From NCBI RefSeq assembly GCF_900156895.1, contig NZ_FTPD01000014.1, positions 1 to 64,000 on the forward strand: a stretch of DNA of 64,000 nt, given 5' to 3'. The translations under genes were made by a program, and so were the position numbers. The notes below the pieces were generated by a model that worked only from the letters and a program-made list of their open reading frames with translations, had not been told where the DNA came from and ran no database searches. Below are positions 18,827 through 27,795 of this stretch, one piece after another; the first letter of the stretch is position 1; each line of letters begins with the position of its first letter. The DNA is from Mesorhizobium prunaredense (GTDB taxonomy: Bacteria; Pseudomonadota; Alphaproteobacteria; Rhizobiales; Rhizobiaceae).

Positions 18827-19807
18827 ATGGCAGGCGTAGAACAGATCACGGTGGAGGCCGGCGAGGCGGGCATGCGGCTCGATCGCTGGTTCAAGACCCA
18901 TTTTCCGGGTCTTGGCTTCGGCCATCTGCAAAAGCTGCTGCGCTCCGGCCAGATCCGTGTCGATGGCGGCAGGGTGAAGGCCGACACGCGTGTCGAGCCG
19001 GGCCAGATGGTCCGCATCCCGCCGCTCGAAGTGGACAAGAAGGGGGAGAGCGCGCTCACCGGTCATTCGATCCGCAACCAGGGCGACGCCGACGTTCTGG
19101 CCAAGATGCTGATCCATGAAGATCCGAAAGTGTTTGTCTTCAACAAGCCGGCCGGCCTCGCCGTCCAGGGTGGCTCGGGTGTCACCCGCAATGTCGACGA
19201 CATGCTGGAAGCCTGGCGCAGCCAGAAGGGCGAGAAACCGCGTCTGGTGCACCGGCTCGACCGCGACACGTCAGGCGTGCTGGTCGTCGCCCGCACCAGG
19301 CTCGCCGCCATGAAGCTTGCCGAGGCGTTCCGGGCGCGTGAGACCAAAAAGACCTATTGGGCGCTGGTCAAGGGCGTGCCGCCGAAGCGCGAGGACAAGA
19401 TCTCGACCTGGCTGATCAAGGAGCCGACGCCCGACGGCGATCGGGTGCGCGTCGCCAAGCATGGCGAAAAGGGCGCCGACCACGCGGTGTCCTACTACAG
19501 GATCGTCGAGCAGGCGGCGCAGACCCTGTCCTGGCTGGAGATGGAGCCTTATACCGGCCGCACCCACCAGCTTCGCGTCCATGCCGCTCACATCGGCTGC
19601 CCGATCATCGGCGATCCCAAATATTTCGAGGCCGACACCAATTGGGATTTTCCCGGCGGCATGCAGAACCGCTTGCATCTGCACGCGCGCCGCATCGTCA
19701 TCCCGCATCCCGACAAGGGTTTTATCGACGTCACCGCACCGATGCCGCCGCATATGCGCCAGAGCTGGAACCTGATCGGCTTCGACGACGCCAGCGCGGA
19801 GGACTAG
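18827..19807 (+). CDS. RluA/RluC-family 23S rRNA pseudouridine synthase
   Basis: 326 aa from ATG 18827 (MAGVEQITVEAGEAGMRLDRW). The frame is open 24 codons upstream, but that part is a palindromic element. An S4 RNA-binding domain covers about residues 15-75. The catalytic domain has NKPAGLAVQGGSGV, the active-site motif HRLDRDTSG (catalytic Asp147) and GRTHQLRVHAAHIGCPIIGD. It converts uridines to pseudouridine in 23S rRNA. It most resembles RluC, but the exact sites cannot be read from sequence alone. It leads a tight run with the permease and the ATP12-type chaperone. Confidence 0.93.
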   Translation: MAGVEQITVEAGEAGMRLDRWFKTHFPGLGFGHLQKLLRSGQIRVDGGRVKADTRVEPGQMVRIPPLEVDKKGESALTGHSIRNQGDADVLAKMLIHEDPKVFVFNKPAGLAVQGGSGVTRNVDDMLEAWRSQKGEKPRLVHRLDRDTSGVLVVARTRLAAMKLAEAFRARETKKTYWALVKGVPPKREDKISTWLIKEPTPDGDRVRVAKHGEKGADHAVSYYRIVEQAAQTLSWLEMEPYTGRTHQLRVHAAHIGCPIIGDPKYFEADTNWDFPGGMQNRLHLHARRIVIPHPDKGFIDVTAPMPPHMRQSWNLIGFDDASAED

Positions 19808-19818
19808 GTCCAGTGGGC

Positions 19819-20733
19819 ATGGCCACCGATACGCTCGACCGCCGCGACAGCGTCGACATGGCCGCCGCCGCCATCATGGTCGGATTGACCTTTTCCTGGG
19901 GGCTGAACTACGTCGCCGCCAAGATCTCCTATGCCGGCTACGACCCTATTTTTCTGTCGATCGCACGGTCGGTCATTGGCGGGCTGTGTGTTCTCGCCTG
20001 GTGCCGCTGGCGCGGCATTGTGCTTTTCAGCCGCGACGGAACCCTTGTCGCCGGCATTCTGGCGGGCGCGCTCTTTGGTCTCGAGTTCCTGTTTCTCTAT
20101 GTCGGGCTCGAACAGACGACCGTCGCGCGCAACACCTTGCTGGTCAACACCATGCCGTTCTGGGTGCTGGTCGGCGGGCATTTCCTGCTGAACGAACGCA
20201 TCACCTTGCGCCGGCTCGTCGGCCTTCTGCTCGCTTTCGCCGGCCTGGTCGCGGTGTTCTCCGACCAGTTGAGCGCCGATAACGGTGCGACTCTGATTGG
20301 TGATCTGCTCAGTCTCGGCGCCGGCATTCTGTGGGCCTTGACCTACATCGTCATCAAGCGGACGAAATTGGCGGAAACCAGCGCCGAGAAATTGCTGCTC
20401 TATCAACTGGCCGGCGCTGCGATGGTCGGCGCCTTGGTGCTGCCTTTCGCCGGGCCGCCCGTCCGCGACTTCGCCGCTTTGCCGACCTTGGCCTTGCTTT
20501 TCCAGGCGGTCTACATCGTCGCCTTCACCTATGTGCTGTGGTTCTGGCTGCTGCGGCGCTATCCGGCATCGGGCCTGTCGAGTTTTACCTTCCTGTCGCC
20601 GGTGTTCGGCGTGCTGTGCGGCGCCATCTTCTTGAACGAGCCGCTGACCATCCGTATTTTCCTGGCACTCGGTCTCATCGCAGCCGGCCTGATCATCGTG
20701 AACCGGCCGGCCCGAAAACAGATCCCCGGATGA
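19819..20733 (+). CDS. DMT-superfamily (EamA) permease
   Basis: 304 aa from ATG 19819 (MATDTLDRRDSVDMAAAAIM). An in-frame GTG lies two codons upstream. Ten hydrophobic helices form two EamA repeats (about 15-140 and 155-295), with LTFSWGLNYVAAKISYAGYDP in the first and LGAGILWALTYIVIKRTKL in the second. The family exports amino acids or metabolites across the inner membrane, but the substrate is unknown. It lies 11 nt after the pseudouridine synthase gene and its stop overlaps an upstream ATG of the next gene. Confidence 0.88.
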   Translation: MATDTLDRRDSVDMAAAAIMVGLTFSWGLNYVAAKISYAGYDPIFLSIARSVIGGLCVLAWCRWRGIVLFSRDGTLVAGILAGALFGLEFLFLYVGLEQTTVARNTLLVNTMPFWVLVGGHFLLNERITLRRLVGLLLAFAGLVAVFSDQLSADNGATLIGDLLSLGAGILWALTYIVIKRTKLAETSAEKLLLYQLAGAAMVGALVLPFAGPPVRDFAALPTLALLFQAVYIVAFTYVLWFWLLRRYPASGLSSFTFLSPVFGVLCGAIFLNEPLTIRIFLALGLIAAGLIIVNRPARKQIPG

Positions 20734-20744
20734 AAGGCTCCGGC

Positions 20745-21536
20745 ATGCGCGATATTCTCAACGACCTCGAAGCGGGAAAGCAGCTTTCCGATCCGGATCC
20801 GGTACGCCGTGCCCAGATCCAGATGAAGACGCACCTGCCGAAACGCTTCTACAAAGCCGTCTCGGTCGCATCGGCCGAATCTGGTTTTGCCGTTCATCTC
20901 GATGGCAAGCCGGTCCGCACGCCGGGCAAGGCGCTTCTGATCCTGCCGACCGAACAGGCGGCTGCTCTGGTCGCCGGCGAATTCGCTGCGCAAGGCGAGA
21001 CGATCGACCCGGTGACGATGCCGGTCATGCGTCTGGTCAACACGGCCATCGACGGCGTCGCCAGCGATCCGCAGGCGGTTTTGGAAGACATCCTGCGCTT
21101 TGCCTCGTCCGACCTGCTCTGCTATCGCGCCGACGCCCCCCAGGGGCTGGTCGACCGGCAGAACGAATATTGGGATCCCGTCATCGACTGGGCGCGGAGC
21201 GCGCTCGGCGCCCGGTTTCACCTCGCCGAAGGGGTGATCCATGTCGAGCAGCCGCGCGAGAGCATCGCGGTGCTCGGCGTCCATCTTGCCCAGCGTGCCG
21301 ACCCGCTCCGGCTTGCCGCCATCCACGTCATGACGTCGCTGACGGGATCGGCGCTGCTGGCGCTGGCCGTCGATTTCGGCGAGATCGACGGCGAGGCAGC
21401 CTGGGCCGCCGGCCATGTCGACGAGGACTGGCAGGCCGAGCACTGGGGCCATGACGCGGAAGCCGTCGCCCGCCGTGCCCACCGCAAGCGCGACATGATG
21501 GCCGCCGTCGGCCTCCTCGAGGCGCTCAAGGGCTGA
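20745..21536 (+). CDS. ATP12-family chaperone protein
   Basis: 263 aa from ATG 20745 (MRDILNDLEAGKQLSDPDP), with GAAAGG 7-12 nt upstream. ATG 20730 would give a 4-nt ATGA overlap with the permease and is an alternative. It contains PKRFYKAVSVASAESGFAVHLDGKPVRTPGK and SDLLCYRADAPQGLVDRQ, typical of ATP12. In mitochondria ATP12 assists assembly of the F1-ATPase alpha subunit, and the bacterial role is inferred. It closes the rluC-permease-ATP12 run. Confidence 0.93.
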   Translation: MRDILNDLEAGKQLSDPDPVRRAQIQMKTHLPKRFYKAVSVASAESGFAVHLDGKPVRTPGKALLILPTEQAAALVAGEFAAQGETIDPVTMPVMRLVNTAIDGVASDPQAVLEDILRFASSDLLCYRADAPQGLVDRQNEYWDPVIDWARSALGARFHLAEGVIHVEQPRESIAVLGVHLAQRADPLRLAAIHVMTSLTGSALLALAVDFGEIDGEAAWAAGHVDEDWQAEHWGHDAEAVARRAHRKRDMMAAVGLLEALKG

Positions 21537-21630
21537 CGGCAATCGCCGCCCTCATTCGTTCCGTGTTGCCCATCAGAGCGACGTGCGTTCGAGTTGGACG
21601 TGCAAAGTACGCTCTAACACTTTGAATCTA

Positions 21631-21676
21631 TGCATCGTGCTTTCTGAAGATCGATTCCGATCTTGAGGCCGGTGCA
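21631..21676. repeat. Intergenic palindrome upstream of the MHS permease
   Basis: TGCATCG (21631-21637) faces CGGTGCA (21670-21676), and AAGATCG (21647-21653) pairs perfectly with CGATCTT (21658-21664) across ATTC. The interior matches the element at 18763. It lies in the 277-nt gap before the permease, where I see no other feature and no obvious small gene. Confidence 0.75.
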
Positions 21677-21813
21677 TTGGACCAAAGTCATAATCCCAAA
21701 GACGGGCTGCCTCTGGGCGGCGCTTTCTGTCACTTCTCGCGGCGATAGCTGCCCGAGTTCGTACGACACCGCGCAGCATCAAGCACAGCGAGATGTCACG
21801 GGAGGACGAATTC

Positions 21814-23703
21814 ATGGCAATGGCAGCGACCGCCGGCAGAGCAAGCCGCGGAATGACGCGGGAAGAGAAGAAAGTCATCTTCGCTTCCTCGCTCGGCACC
21901 GTTTTCGAATGGTACGATTTCTATCTCTACGGCGCATTGGCGGCCGCGATCGGCTCGACATTCTTCAACTCGTATCCGGAAGCGACGCGCAACATCTTTA
22001 CGCTGCTGGTTTTCGCCGCTGGCTTCCTCGTGCGCCCGTTCGGCGCGCTGGTGTTTGGCCGCATCGGCGATCTCGTTGGTCGCAAATACACCTTTCTCGT
22101 CACCATCATGATCATGGGCCTGTCGACTTTCCTGGTCGGCCTGCTGCCTGGTTCGGCAAGCTGGGGCATTGCAGCGCCCATTATCCTGATTGCGCTGCGC
22201 ATGCTGCAGGGCCTGGCGCTCGGCGGTGAATATGGCGGAGCGGCGACCTATGTGGCCGAGCATGCGCCCGACGACCGCCGCGGCTTCTACACGTCGTGGA
22301 TCCAGACGACGGCGACGCTCGGCCTGTTCCTGTCGCTGGTCGTCATCCTTATCGTGCAGAATTCGCTGAGCAAGGAGGATTTCGACACCTGGGGCTGGCG
22401 TGTTCCATTCCTGCTCTCAGCCATTCTGCTCGGCATATCCGTCTGGATTCGCCTGTCGCTTGCCGAATCGCCGACCTTCCAGCGCATGAAGGACGAGGGC
22501 AAGGGCTCCAAGGCGCCGCTCACGGAAGCCTTCGGACAGTGGAAGAATGCCAAGATCGCCATTTTGGCACTTTTCGGCCTTACCGCCGGCCAGGCCGTGG
22601 TCTGGTACAACGGCCAATTCTACGCGCTGTTCTTCCTGCAGAACGTGCTCAAGGTCGACGGCCAGTCGGTCAACATCATGATCGCCATCGCGCTGGCGCT
22701 CGGCACGATCTTCTTCGTCGTGTTCGGCTGGCTCTCCGACAAGATCGGCCGCAAGCCGATCATCATGGCGGGCCTGGCGCTGGCGATCGTCACCACCTTC
22801 CCGCTGTTCAAGGCGCTGACCTGGGCAGCCAACCCGGCGCTCGCCACCGCACAGCAAAACACCCGTGCGACGATTACCGCTGCGCCTGGCGACTGCAAGT
22901 TCCAGTTCAATCCGACCGGAACGCGCAAGCCTCTGACGTCGTGCGATATTGCGACGGACTTCCTCGCCAAGAGCTCGGTGCCCTATGACATTGTCACGAC
23001 AGCGGCGCCGGGGACTGCGGCCAGTGTCAAGATCGGCACCGCAACGGTGGCGTCCTATGATGCCGTGGCAGCCGCAGACAAGGCAACTTCAAGCGACGCC
23101 GCGTTCAAGAAGGCAATCAACATTGCGTTGCGGGACGGCGGCTATCCGCTGAAGCGTGCTTCGGCCAAGGTCGCCGACCAGAAGCTTGACGCTTTTGTTG
23201 CGGCCAATCCGGAACTGAAGCTCGACGCCGCCGCAATCCGCGCCGGCGACAAGACGACGGTTGCGGCCGACCAGGCGATCAAGGACAAGCTACTGACGGT
23301 CGAAGAGGCCAAGGCGGGAGCGCCTGAGGTCACCGTCTACAGCGTCCCGGGAGCAGGCGCCTTTGTGATGTTTGCCGACCCTGAACAGGTCAGTTGGGCA
23401 AAGGTCATCGGCATCCTGTTCATCCTGGTCCTTTACGTGACCATGGTCTACGGACCGATCGCCGCGATCCTGGTAGAAATGTTCCCGACCCGCATCCGCT
23501 ATACCGGCATGTCGTTGCCCTATCACATCGGCAATGGCTGGTTCGGCGGCCTGCTGCCGGCGACGGTGTTCGCGCTCAGCGCCTACAGCGGCGATATCTA
23601 TTACGGCCTCTGGTATCCGGTGGTGATCGCGGCGATGTCGCTGGTCATCGGTATGATCTTCGTCAGGGATACGCTGGGAACGGACTTGCACGCCAAGACC
23701 TGA
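21814..23703 (+). CDS. MHS-type major facilitator permease with a large insert
   Basis: 629 aa from ATG 21814 (MAMAATAGRASRGMTREEKK), with GGAGGA at a good distance. ATG 21793 is a weaker in-frame start. The metabolite:H+ symporter signature is clear: SLGTVFEWYDFYLYG, RPFGALVFGRIGDLVGRKYTF, and GLALGGEYGGAATYVAEHAP. Between the helix ending near FPLFKALTWA (about residue 340) and the next one at SWAKVIGILFILVLYV (about 525) is an extra ~175-residue hydrophilic, Ala/Thr/Lys-rich segment. Related ProP/KgtP/ShiA carriers move organic acids or betaines; the substrate here is unknown. Confidence 0.9.
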   Translation: MAMAATAGRASRGMTREEKKVIFASSLGTVFEWYDFYLYGALAAAIGSTFFNSYPEATRNIFTLLVFAAGFLVRPFGALVFGRIGDLVGRKYTFLVTIMIMGLSTFLVGLLPGSASWGIAAPIILIALRMLQGLALGGEYGGAATYVAEHAPDDRRGFYTSWIQTTATLGLFLSLVVILIVQNSLSKEDFDTWGWRVPFLLSAILLGISVWIRLSLAESPTFQRMKDEGKGSKAPLTEAFGQWKNAKIAILALFGLTAGQAVVWYNGQFYALFFLQNVLKVDGQSVNIMIAIALALGTIFFVVFGWLSDKIGRKPIIMAGLALAIVTTFPLFKALTWAANPALATAQQNTRATITAAPGDCKFQFNPTGTRKPLTSCDIATDFLAKSSVPYDIVTTAAPGTAASVKIGTATVASYDAVAAADKATSSDAAFKKAINIALRDGGYPLKRASAKVADQKLDAFVAANPELKLDAAAIRAGDKTTVAADQAIKDKLLTVEEAKAGAPEVTVYSVPGAGAFVMFADPEQVSWAKVIGILFILVLYVTMVYGPIAAILVEMFPTRIRYTGMSLPYHIGNGWFGGLLPATVFALSAYSGDIYYGLWYPVVIAAMSLVIGMIFVRDTLGTDLHAKT

Positions 23704-23713
23704 TCCTCGCCTA

Positions 23714-23761
23714 GAGCAATTCCAGGAAAAGTGTGAAACGGTTTTCCGTCCGGAATTGCTC
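23714..23761. repeat. Palindrome GAGCAATTCC...GGAATTGCTC
   Basis: Perfect 10-bp arms at 23714-23723 and 23752-23761, with an inner GGAAAA/TTTTCC pair around GTGTGAAACGG. It starts 10 nt after the permease stop. The sequence type recurs widely in Mesorhizobium intergenic regions (recalled, not searched). Confidence 0.8.
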
Positions 23762-23775
23762 ATAAACAAAGAGAT

Positions 23776-23814
23776 AGAGCGGTTCGGCGTTTCCGTGAAA
23801 CGATGAACCGCTCT
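23776..23814. repeat. Palindrome AGAGCGGTTC...GAACCGCTCT
   Basis: Perfect 10-bp arms at 23776-23785 and 23805-23814, with an inner CGTTTC/GAAACG hairpin (23788-23793 and 23797-23802). It lies directly after the previous palindrome, so two different palindromic elements stand in tandem before the terminator. Confidence 0.8.
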
Positions 23815-23828
23815 GACATCAAAAATGA

Positions 23829-23860
23829 AAAGCCCGGCGTGAGTGATCGCGCCGGGCTTT
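23829..23860. terminator. Terminator between the MHS permease and gstI (can act both ways)
   Basis: AAAGCCCGGC (23829-23838) pairs perfectly with GCCGGGCTTT (23851-23860). The A-rich left flank and the T-run make it usable for the permease on the plus strand and for the gstI-like gene on the minus strand. Confidence 0.8.
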
Positions 23861-23892
23861 GCAATTCGTCAAAAGCGATGCGGAGAAAAGAT

Positions 23893-24087
23893 TTAGCTGT
23901 TCCGGTCCTGTTTTTCTTCCTCGATGGCTGCCTCGTGATACCAGCCGCTTCCGAAATCCGTACGGTTGCGCAATGAAGCAAGTTCTGCCGCGAACTTGGC
24001 CTTTCCGCTTAAATTTGAGGCAGAAGCGCGCGCTGCCAGCGGGAACATCAGAATTTTGGCCGACTGACGGGCAGGAGTGATTTCCAT
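23893..24087 (-). CDS. gstI: GstI-like small protein (DUF2735), glutamine synthetase translational inhibitor
   Basis: 64 aa from ATG at 24087 (MEITPARQSAKILMFPLAAR), with GGAGA 7 nt upstream. The frame is open 13 codons further upstream without a better start. It contains QSAKILMFPL, AELASLRNRTDFGSGWYHEAAI and an acidic end, typical of the DUF2735 family. In Rhizobium leguminosarum a 63-aa protein, GstI, is encoded divergently next to glnII and blocks translation of glnII mRNA. Size, orientation and position match here. The function is inferred from that parallel. Confidence 0.82.
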   Translation of the reverse strand: MEITPARQSAKILMFPLAARASASNLSGKAKFAAELASLRNRTDFGSGWYHEAAIEEEKQDRNS

Positions 24088-24302
24088 TGTCGGTCTCCCT
24101 TCTTCTGCAGAGCCTTGCCGATTCAATCTTTCGCGAAGATAGGTTCTGCAATCCAGTTAGGCAACATGATTATAAAGAGATCAGTATCTGCCTATTATTT
24201 GTGCGAAATGTGCTTGTGATTGATCCGGGCGCATTGCGGTGACGACGCAACGAATTTGTCGGAATGCGGCGCCACTTTTGCCGCATGCTTTGCCGGCGAG
24301 AA

Positions 24303-24318
24303 TGGCACACGAATTGCT
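24303..24318 (+). promoter_or_regulatory. Sigma-54 (-24/-12) promoter of glnII
   Basis: TGGCAC at 24303-24308 and TTGCT at 24314-24318 give GG-N10-GC, the exact sigma-54 spacing. It lies 86 nt before the glnII ATG in the 317-nt gap between gstI and glnII. NtrC control is expected from rhizobial glnII genes. I see no convincing NtrC site (TGCAC-N7-GTGCA) upstream. The rest of the gap (24088-24302) is AT-richer than its surroundings and holds no gene. Confidence 0.85.
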
Positions 24319-24404
24319 TTTTAATAATCCGGCAGGTCGGCTGCAGGGTGGCTGGCATGCCGGCGCCGTCCAAGGTTCGGTGATCAAAGCAACGAGAGGC
24401 TAGA

Positions 24405-25442
24405 ATGACGAAATACAAGCTCGAGTACATTTGGCTCGATGGATACACCCCGGTTCCCAACCTTCGTGGAAAGACGCAGATCAAGGAATATGCCGAATTC
24501 CCGACGCTCGACCAGCTTCCGCTGTGGGGCTTCGACGGTTCCTCGACCATGCAGGCCGAAGGCCATTCGTCCGACTGCGTGCTGAAGCCGGTCGCCATCT
24601 ATCCGGATCCCGCGCGCAGCAATGGCGTGCTCGTCATGTGTGAAGTCATGATGCCGGACGGCGTGACGCCGCATGCATCCAACAAGCGCGCCACCATCCT
24701 CGACGACGAGGGCGCCTGGTTCGGCTTCGAGCAGGAGTATTTCTTCTACAAGGACGGCCGCCCGCTCGGCTTCCCCGAGAGCGGCTACCCCGCGCCGCAA
24801 GGCCCGTACTACACCGGCGTCGGCTACAGCAACGTCGGCAGCGTCGCCAGACAGATCGTCGAGGAGCATCTCGACCTCTGCCTTGCCGCCGGCATCAACC
24901 ATGAAGGCATCAACGCCGAGGTGGCCAAGGGCCAGTGGGAATTCCAGATTTTCGGCAAGGGCTCCAAGAAGGCCGCCGACCAGATGTGGATGGCCCGCTA
25001 CCTGATGCAGCGCCTCACCGAGAAATATGGCATCGATATCCAATACCACTGCAAGCCGCTCGGCGACACCGACTGGAATGGTTCCGGCATGCACGCCAAC
25101 TTCTCGACCGCTTACATGCGCGAAGTCGGCGGCAAGGACTATTTCGAGGCGCTGATGGCCGCCTTCGACAAGAACCTGATGGATCACATCGCCGTCTACG
25201 GGCCGGACAACGACAAGCGTTTGACCGGCAAGCATGAGACCGCGCCATGGAACAGGTTCAGCTATGGCATCGCCGATCGCGGCGCCTCGATCCGCGTGCC
25301 GCATTCGTTCATCAACAATGGCTACAAGGGCTATCTCGAGGATCGCCGCCCGAACTCGCAGGGCGACCCCTACCAGATCGCCTCGCAGATCCTGAAGACG
25401 ATTGCCAGCGTGAGCACGGCCGAGAAGAAGGCCGCAGCTTGA
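24405..25442 (+). CDS. glnII: Glutamine synthetase type II (eukaryote-like)
   Basis: 345 aa, the size of GSII and much shorter than GSI. It begins MTKYKLEYIWLDGYTPVPNLRGK, with the grasp domain LPLWGFDGSSTMQAEGHSSD and the ATP/Mg site GPYYTGVGY...WNGSGMHANFST. It makes glutamine from glutamate, ammonia and ATP, and unlike GSI it is not adenylylated. It is convergent with glnA, a GSI gene, and both share one terminator. Regulation by the sigma-54 promoter and by GstI is inferred. Confidence 0.97.
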   Translation: MTKYKLEYIWLDGYTPVPNLRGKTQIKEYAEFPTLDQLPLWGFDGSSTMQAEGHSSDCVLKPVAIYPDPARSNGVLVMCEVMMPDGVTPHASNKRATILDDEGAWFGFEQEYFFYKDGRPLGFPESGYPAPQGPYYTGVGYSNVGSVARQIVEEHLDLCLAAGINHEGINAEVAKGQWEFQIFGKGSKKAADQMWMARYLMQRLTEKYGIDIQYHCKPLGDTDWNGSGMHANFSTAYMREVGGKDYFEALMAAFDKNLMDHIAVYGPDNDKRLTGKHETAPWNRFSYGIADRGASIRVPHSFINNGYKGYLEDRRPNSQGDPYQIASQILKTIASVSTAEKKAAA

Positions 25443-25528
25443 GCTTTCGTCATGGCGTGGACGCCTTCCGTCTGCGCCGTGACCACCTCTTGTCACGCCG
25501 GCCCTTGCCGGCAGATGACAGCACAAAC

Positions 25529-25558
25529 AAAAACCCCGGCATCTCCGCCGGGGTTTTT
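25529..25558. terminator. Shared bidirectional terminator between glnII and glnA
   Basis: AAAAACCCCGGC (25529-25540), loop ATCTCC, then GCCGGGGTTTTT (25547-25558) form a 12-bp perfect stem with A and T runs on both sides, so it terminates both convergent genes. Confidence 0.93.
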
Positions 25559-25576
25559 CTTTAATTCCTTGGTCGA

Positions 25577-26986
25577 TCAGACCGAATAATACATGTCGTA
25601 TTCGACCGGATGCGGGGTCATTTCGAAGCGCATCACTTCGGCCATCTTGAGCTCGATGTAGCTGTCGATCTGGTCGTCGTCGAAGACGCCGCCGGCCTTC
25701 AGGAAGCCACGGTCCTTGTCGAGGCTCTGCAGCGCTTCGCGCAGCGAGCCGCAGACGGTCGGGATCTTCTTCAGTTCCTTCGGCGGCAGGTCGTAGAGAT
25801 CCTTGTCCATCGGCTGTCCCGGATGGATCTTGTTCTTGATGCCGTCGAGGCCGGCCATCAGCATGGCGGCAAAGGCGAGATAGGGGTTGGCGCCCGGATC
25901 GGGGAAGCGGACCTCGACGCGCTTGGACTTCGGCGACGAGCCGAACGGGATGCGGCAGGAGGCAGAGCGGTTGCGGGCCGAATAGGCGAGCAGCACCGGC
26001 GCTTCATAGCCCGGCACCAGGCGCTTGTAGGAGTTGGTCAGCGGGTTGGTGAAGGCGTTGATGGCCTTGGCGTGCTTGATGATGCCGCCGATGTAGAACA
26101 GGCAGCTCTCCGAGAGGCCGGCATATTCATTGCCGGCGAAGGTCGGCTTGCCGCCCTTCCAGATCGACTGGTGGACGTGCATGCCCGAGCCGTTGTCGCC
26201 GAAGACCGGCTTCGGCATGAAGGTGGCCGTCTTGCCGTAGGCATTGGCGACCTGATGCACGACATACTTGTAGATCAGCATCTTGTCGGCGTTGCGGACC
26301 AGCGTGTCGAACTTGATGCCGAGCTCGTGCTGGGCAGCGGCGACTTCGTGGTGGTGCTTTTCGACACGCACGCCCATTTCGGCGAGCACGGTCAGCATTT
26401 CGGAGCGCATGTCCTGCGCCGAGTCGATCGGTGGCACCGGAAAATAGCCGCCCTTGATGCGCGGGCGGTGGCCGAGATTGCCGGTCTCGTAGTCGGTGTC
26501 GTCGTTGGACGGCAATTCGGTGGAGTCGAGCTTGAAGCCGGTGTTGTACGGATCGGCCTTGTACTTGACGTCGTCGAACACGAAGAACTCGGCTTCCGGG
26601 CCGACGAAGATCTGATCGCCGATGCCTTCCGCCTTCATATAGGCTTCAGCCTTCTTGGCGGTGCCGCGCGGGTCGCGGTTGTAGGATTCTCCGGAGATCG
26701 GATCGAGGATATCGCACAGGATGACCATGGTCGACTGCGCGAAGAACGGGTCCATATGCACCGTCTCGGTGTCGGGCATCAGCACCATGTCGGACTCGTT
26801 GATCGCCTTCCAGCCGGCGATGGAGGATCCGTCGAACATGACGCCGTCGGCAAACATGTCTTCCTCGACCTCAACGACATCCATCGTCACGTGCTGCAGC
26901 TTGCCCTTCGGATCTGTGAAGCGCAGGTCAACGAATTTCACGTCGTTGTCCTTGATCTGCTTCATGATGTCTTTGGCTGTCGTCAT
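25577..26986 (-). CDS. glnA: Glutamine synthetase type I
   Basis: 469 aa, normal for GSI-beta. It has [47 protein letters not shown], the ATP site [10 protein letters not shown], and the adenylylation site Tyr398 in KDLYDLPP. The dodecameric enzyme makes glutamine and is switched off by GlnE-type adenylylation. It lies 54 nt downstream of glnB, in the standard rhizobial glnBA operon. No promoter is evident in that gap. Confidence 0.98.
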   Translation of the reverse strand: MTTAKDIMKQIKDNDVKFVDLRFTDPKGKLQHVTMDVVEVEEDMFADGVMFDGSSIAGWKAINESDMVLMPDTETVHMDPFFAQSTMVILCDILDPISGESYNRDPRGTAKKAEAYMKAEGIGDQIFVGPEAEFFVFDDVKYKADPYNTGFKLDSTELPSNDDTDYETGNLGHRPRIKGGYFPVPPIDSAQDMRSEMLTVLAEMGVRVEKHHHEVAAAQHELGIKFDTLVRNADKMLIYKYVVHQVANAYGKTATFMPKPVFGDNGSGMHVHQSIWKGGKPTFAGNEYAGLSESCLFYIGGIIKHAKAINAFTNPLTNSYKRLVPGYEAPVLLAYSARNRSASCRIPFGSSPKSKRVEVRFPDPGANPYLAFAAMLMAGLDGIKNKIHPGQPMDKDLYDLPPKELKKIPTVCGSLREALQSLDKDRGFLKAGGVFDDDQIDSYIELKMAEVMRFEMTPHPVEYDMYYSV

Positions 26987-27040
26987 GTCATGTTTCCCTG
27001 TCTGATGACGTTTCGAGGAGATGATCTGAAATCAGAAACC

Positions 27041-27713
<673 letters not shown>

Positions 27714-27770
27714 GTTTGACCACAGGGATCGGAGTTTTACCACAGGGATCGGGTTTGACCACAGGATCGG
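27714..27770 (+). repeat. Three tandem ~19-bp repeats upstream of nnrD
   Basis: The unit (G)TTTGACCACAGGGATCGG occurs three times at 27714-27733, 27734-27752 and 27753-27770, with small changes (TTTTACC in copy 2, one G missing in copy 3). It ends 25 nt before the nnrD ATG and is non-coding. It may be slippage or a repeated binding site. Confidence 0.85.
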
Positions 27771-27795
27771 CTTGAGCCAATGCGGATCGGCATCC

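Noticed and set aside
24183..24260. NtrC binding sites upstream of glnII (GTGC/GCGC-rich stretch)
   Set aside because: No pair of half-sites matches TGCAC-N7-GTGCA well enough to be called.
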